A DNA stretch of 43,023 nt from Flavobacterium psychrophilum (GTDB taxonomy: Bacteria > Bacteroidota > Bacteroidia > Flavobacteriales > Flavobacteriaceae): contig QFQM01000015.1 of the NCBI GenBank assembly GCA_003243255.1, positions 1 to 43,023 of the forward strand. The letters are read 5' to 3'. The translations under genes and the position numbers were made by a program. The notes below the pieces were generated by a model. The model was not told where the DNA came from and made no database searches. It was given only the letters and a program-made list of their open reading frames with translations. Positions 39,623-43,023 of this stretch are shown here, piece after piece. Positions within the stretch are counted from its first letter, which is position 1. Each line of letters opens with the position of its first letter.

Positions 39623-42430
39623 ATGAAAAACCTAAAACTATGGGTTTTCCTTGCGGCTATGCCTGTAGTGGGCTTTGCGCAGGAACTCAAAGGGTCCGAT
39701 CCAATTCCTTTCGATCCGAATGTAAAAGTTGGAAAACTTAAGAACGGACTTACCTACTACATCAGAAAAAATGCAAAACCGGAAAACAAAGTAGACCTGA
39801 GGCTTGTAATCAATGCCGGATCTATCCTTGAGGATGATGACCAGCAGGGACTGGCTCACTTTATGGAGCATATGTGTTTTAACGGTACGAAGCGCTTTCC
39901 TAAAAACCAACTGGTAGATTATCTGCAAAGCATAGGGGTGAAATTCGGGCAGCACTTAAACGCCTACACCAGCTTTGACGAAACTGCCTATTTCCTGCCT
40001 ATTCCAAGTGATGATCCCGCAAAACTTGAAAAAGGTTTTGAGATTATCGAAGACTGGGCTTTTAATACCGTGCTTACCCCGGAAGAGATCGATAAGGAAA
40101 GAGGCGTTGTGTTAGAAGAATACCGTATTGGCCTTGGTGCCGAAAACAGGATGATGAAACGATTCATGCCTAAAATGATGTATCAGTCACAGTATGCTAA
40201 CCGTTTACCGATAGGCCAAAAAGAAATTCTTGAGAATTTTACTTACGATAAGATCAAAAAATTCTATAAAGACTGGTACCGTCCTAACCTTATGGCGGTA
40301 ATTGTTGTGGGTGATATTGATGTAGCCCAAATGGAGCAAAAAATTAAAGATCATTTCTCATCATACGAAAATCCAAAGAACGAAAGGCCAAGGAAAGTAT
40401 TTAACGTGCCTAACCACAAAGAAACATTTGTTGCGATAGAGAGTGATAAAGAAGCTTCATACGCTCAGGTTCAGCTTATTTATAAAGATTATACGGAGCC
40501 AAAGCCGGTTGTTACAGTAAATGATATAAGAGAGGAAATGGTAAAAGGACTTTTCTCTACTATGCTCAATAACAGGTTGCAGGAACTTACAAATTCGCCT
40601 ACACCTCCATTTACCTATGGTTACAGTTATCATGGTGAAACATGGGCAAGGACTAAAGAGGGTTACCAGTCGTTTGCAATGACACAGGATGGTAAGCAGC
40701 TTGATGGTTTGAAAACCCTTGTTGAGGAAAACAACCGCGTAAGGAAATATGGTTTTACCCAGGCTGAGCTTGACAGGGCTAAAATAGAATGGATGGCTTT
40801 GTATGAGAGAGCCTACAAAGAAAAGGATAAGATGGAGTCAGATCGTTTTGTGAGTCAATATCAGTCTAATTTCCTTGAAAAAGAGCCTGTTCCGGGAGTT
40901 GAATGGTCATTCAATGCAATGAAGCAATATCTTCCTAATGTAACATTAAAAGATATCGATGGGCTTATCGGTAAATATATTAAAGACGATAACAGGGTAG
41001 TAGTGTTTACCGGTCCTGAAAAAGAAGGTTCAGTTAAACCAACAGAAAAAGAAGTATTGGCTGTTCTTAATCAAAGCCCGGATAATGTTAAGCCGTACGA
41101 ACAGGGAGCTGTAGTAACAAGCCTGTTAAGAAATGAAGTTAAGCCCGGAAAAGTAACTAAAAAAGAAAGCAATGCTAAATTAGGGACTACTACTTTAACG
41201 CTTTCTAACGGTGCTAAAGTAACCTATAAAAAAACCGACTTTAAAAATGATGAGGTTTTAATGGAAGGTGTAAGTTTTGGGGGTACTAATTTGTACAGCA
41301 ACGAAGATTATAAAAAAACACAATGGGCAGATAATGCACTTTCAGATGCCGGTTTCTCTGGACTGAAGCTTAATGATATCGACAGGTTCATGGCTGGTAA
41401 AATTGCCAGGGTAGATCCGTACATATATAACACGATTGAAGGTGTAAGAGGTAGCTCGACCCCCAAAGATATGGAGTATATGTTCCAGATGATCTATGCT
41501 TATTTTACAGATCTTAATCTTGATAAAGAAGCTTTTGAAGGATACAAAACGAAACAGACGACTTTCTATGAAAATATGCTGGCAAATCCGAATATGTATT
41601 TTACACAGCAGATGAGTGCTTTCCTTAACGAAGGTAATCCAAGGTATGGAGGCGTATTCCCAACAAAAGAAGCCTGGGGGTATACTGATTATGAGCTTTC
41701 CTATAAAAAATACAAGGAGCGTTTTGATAATGCCGGCGATTTCGAATTTTTCTTTGTGGGTAATATTGATGATAAAGCTATCGAAGAATTTTCTGCTAAA
41801 TATCTTGCCTCCCTTCCGTCTAATGATAAACGGGAAAAAGCTACCGATCTTGGATTTCGTATGCGCAAGGGCGATTTCAAAAAGGTTTTCAACAAAGGAA
41901 CCGAGCCTAAGAGTAATGTAAGGATTATGTATTATGGTGAAACAAAATACAGCCCTAAAGAGGCTCTTGCTATGGAGGCATTGGGAGAGATTCTTACCAT
42001 TAAGCTGGTAGAGGAATTAAGAGAAAACGAAAGTGGTGTTTACGGTATTAATGCCGGAGGTTCGATGAATAAATCTCCTTACGGGTCTTATCGTTTTAAT
42101 ATTTCTTTTCCATGTGGCCCTGAAAATGCAGAAAAGCTTACTGCGTCAGCATTACGTGAATTACAGAAAATAATCGATAATGGCCCTGAAGCTAAAGATT
42201 TGGCTAAATACAAAGAAGGGGAACTGTTAGATTATAAAAAGAAAATTAAGGAGAACCGTACATGGCTAAGTAACTTCAGGAGTGCTTATATAGATGGTAA
42301 TAATGCTGAAGATATACTTGTTTTGGAAGATAAAGTAAACGCACTTACGGCAAAAGAAATTCAGGATGTTGCTAAAAAATACCTTGGCAAGGATAAAGTT
42401 GTAGGTGTTTTAATGCCGGAAAAAAGTTAG
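39623..42430 (+). CDS. M16-family zinc metallopeptidase (double-domain, exported)
   Basis: A 935-residue periplasmic pitrilysin-like peptidase. The signal peptide (about 1-19) ends GFA/QE. The inverted zinc motif is HFMEH (His79, Glu82, His83), with Glu166 in ERGVVLEEYR as the third ligand, so the N-terminal half is catalytic. The second half (about 515-935) repeats the M16 fold without HxxEH, and carries the usual R/Y region (YGINAGGSMNKSPYGSYRFNISFPCGP). M16 enzymes hold peptides in a closed chamber and degrade them. With SppA and DPP11 it fits peptide turnover in the envelope. The gene stands alone, closed by a bidirectional terminator. Confidence 0.93.
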   Translation: MKNLKLWVFLAAMPVVGFAQELKGSDPIPFDPNVKVGKLKNGLTYYIRKNAKPENKVDLRLVINAGSILEDDDQQGLAHFMEHMCFNGTKRFPKNQLVDYLQSIGVKFGQHLNAYTSFDETAYFLPIPSDDPAKLEKGFEIIEDWAFNTVLTPEEIDKERGVVLEEYRIGLGAENRMMKRFMPKMMYQSQYANRLPIGQKEILENFTYDKIKKFYKDWYRPNLMAVIVVGDIDVAQMEQKIKDHFSSYENPKNERPRKVFNVPNHKETFVAIESDKEASYAQVQLIYKDYTEPKPVVTVNDIREEMVKGLFSTMLNNRLQELTNSPTPPFTYGYSYHGETWARTKEGYQSFAMTQDGKQLDGLKTLVEENNRVRKYGFTQAELDRAKIEWMALYERAYKEKDKMESDRFVSQYQSNFLEKEPVPGVEWSFNAMKQYLPNVTLKDIDGLIGKYIKDDNRVVVFTGPEKEGSVKPTEKEVLAVLNQSPDNVKPYEQGAVVTSLLRNEVKPGKVTKKESNAKLGTTTLTLSNGAKVTYKKTDFKNDEVLMEGVSFGGTNLYSNEDYKKTQWADNALSDAGFSGLKLNDIDRFMAGKIARVDPYIYNTIEGVRGSSTPKDMEYMFQMIYAYFTDLNLDKEAFEGYKTKQTTFYENMLANPNMYFTQQMSAFLNEGNPRYGGVFPTKEAWGYTDYELSYKKYKERFDNAGDFEFFFVGNIDDKAIEEFSAKYLASLPSNDKREKATDLGFRMRKGDFKKVFNKGTEPKSNVRIMYYGETKYSPKEALAMEALGEILTIKLVEELRENESGVYGINAGGSMNKSPYGSYRFNISFPCGPENAEKLTASALRELQKIIDNGPEAKDLAKYKEGELLDYKKKIKENRTWLSNFRSAYIDGNNAEDILVLEDKVNALTAKEIQDVAKKYLGKDKVVGVLMPEKS

Positions 42431-42460
42431 TGTTTCATTTTACTATAGAGGTTAAAAAAG

Positions 42461-42495
42461 AAAACCCCTGATACAGCAATGTGTCAGGGGTTTTT
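42461..42495. terminator. Bidirectional terminator between M16 and methyltransferase genes
   Basis: AAAACCCCTGATACA / TGTGTCAGGGGTTTT stem (one mismatch) with short loop, T/A runs on both sides, between two convergent stops. Confidence 0.85.
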
Positions 42496-42516
42496 GATTT
42501 ATGTTTTTTTACAAAC

Positions 42517-43023
42517 TTAATCTTTATAACAAACAGGGATAATTTCTCCTTTTGCCAGGCAGTAGCGTTCTACTTCTTCCGGAGTTAGCTTTTTAGTGTA
42601 ATCTTCTTCAATTACGCGAAAACCAATACTTCTCAGCTTATCAAAAAAGTCACGCCCATATACCCTTACGTGGTCATATTGCCCGAATATGCGTGCGCGT
42701 TCTTTTGGGTCGGTAATCGTGTTGTCTTCAAAAGTTGTTTCGCGAGTCAGGTCCTGTGGTATCTGGAAGATGCCCATGCCTCCCGGTTTCATTACCCTGT
42801 ACAATTCCTGCATGGCTTTAGTGTCATCGGGTATGTGCTCTAAAACGTGATTGCACAATATAAGGTCGTAACTGTTGTCTTCAAACGGCAGATTACAAAT
42901 ATCGGCCTTAACATCTGCCAGTGGAGAATAAAGGTCGGTTGTAGTATAATCTAAATTCTTCTGGTTACGGAAAAGCTTGTAAAACGCCTGTTCCGGAGCA
43001 AAGTGCAATACTTTTCTGGAAGC
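42517..43023 (-). CDS. Class I SAM-dependent methyltransferase (5' end cut by window edge)
   Basis: At least 169 residues; the frame is open to the right edge (reading ASRKVLHFAPEQ there), so the true start lies outside. VLHFAPEQ is the first strand of a Rossmann-like fold, with TTDLYSPLADVKADICNLPFEDNSYDLILCNHVLEHIPDD covering the SAM-binding acidic loop, motif II and post-motif, and ELYRVMKPGGMGIFQIP motif III. This is a Methyltransf_11 type; the substrate is unknown, though HFAPE-type members are common beside glycan and lipid genes in Bacteroidota. It converges with the M16 gene. Confidence 0.87.
   Translation of the reverse strand, partial: ASRKVLHFAPEQAFYKLFRNQKNLDYTTTDLYSPLADVKADICNLPFEDNSYDLILCNHVLEHIPDDTKAMQELYRVMKPGGMGIFQIPQDLTRETTFEDNTITDPKERARIFGQYDHVRVYGRDFFDKLRSIGFRVIEEDYTKKLTPEEVERYCLAKGEIIPVCYKD

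Noticed and set aside
42517..43008. Methyltransferase starting at TTG 43008
   Set aside because: The codon sits within the first Rossmann strand (KVLHFAPE) and the frame is open to the window edge, so the gene is truncated rather than starting there.

Overview
The window looks like an ordinary stretch of a Flavobacteriaceae (Bacteroidota) chromosome, probably Flavobacterium or a close relative. The evidence is the gene families (a type IX secretion substrate with a gliding-type C-terminal domain, a T9SS plug-family protein, dipeptidyl-peptidase 11, and a FolK/deoxynucleoside kinase fusion), repeated promoter -7 boxes of the Bacteroidota form TAnnTTTG, AT-rich spacers and few Shine-Dalgarno sequences. 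No prophage, CRISPR array, plasmid function or intact insertion sequence was seen. Most genes are housekeeping or envelope genes. All family assignments come from reading motifs by eye, without database searches.

Layout. 1-6.6 kb: SppA signal peptide peptidase (cut by the left edge), the FolK-dNK fusion, a HAD phosphatase, a secreted lectin-domain T9SS substrate and a SpoU/TrmH RNA methyltransferase. 6.6-12 kb: a gene-free stretch full of inverted repeats, mutS (TTG start), an HD-domain nucleotidase, tRNA-Gly(GCC) and tRNA-Leu(TAA), a CorA-type transporter and a small lipoprotein. 12-16.5 kb: DPP11 peptidase, a Crp/Fnr regulator followed by an AhpD-like protein, and a decayed IS200-type (RAYT-like) transposase between two copies of a multi-hairpin repeat. 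16.5-22.3 kb: surface-sugar and lipid genes (galE, a WbpE-like aminotransferase, waaA, a GNAT acetyltransferase, fabD), a small membrane protein, a candidate small RNA and an unknown 93-residue protein. 22.3-26.2 kb: a probable four-gene minus-strand operon of response regulator, sensor kinase, UspA-like protein and bestrophin channel. 26.4-31 kb: envelope proteins (a large membrane protein with PepSY-like repeats, an S41 peptidase-like protein, a YiiX-like cysteine hydrolase, a DUF4878 lipoprotein). 31-38 kb: purT, a class I aminotransferase, a fatty-acid desaturase, rsmG, a DUF1801 protein, pruA, apaG. 38-43 kb: a T9SS plug-family protein, an M16 zinc peptidase and a class I methyltransferase cut by the right edge.

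Working together. The themes are envelope building and lipid supply (WaaA, GalE, the aminotransferase, FabD, the desaturase), protein export and peptide use (SppA, the T9SS-related proteins, DPP11, M16, S41; PruA and the aminotransferase for amino-acid catabolism), and nucleotide and folate metabolism (FolK-dNK, the HD nucleotidase, PurT). The least ordinary content is between genes: at least six kinds of palindromic or dispersed repeat, one pair of which flanks the dead transposase and shows compensatory changes in its hairpin arms. I found no convincing evidence of a wholly new multi-gene system; the best candidates for follow-up are the repeats with the transposase remnant, the kinase/UspA/bestrophin operon and the candidate small RNA at 21.86-21.94 kb.
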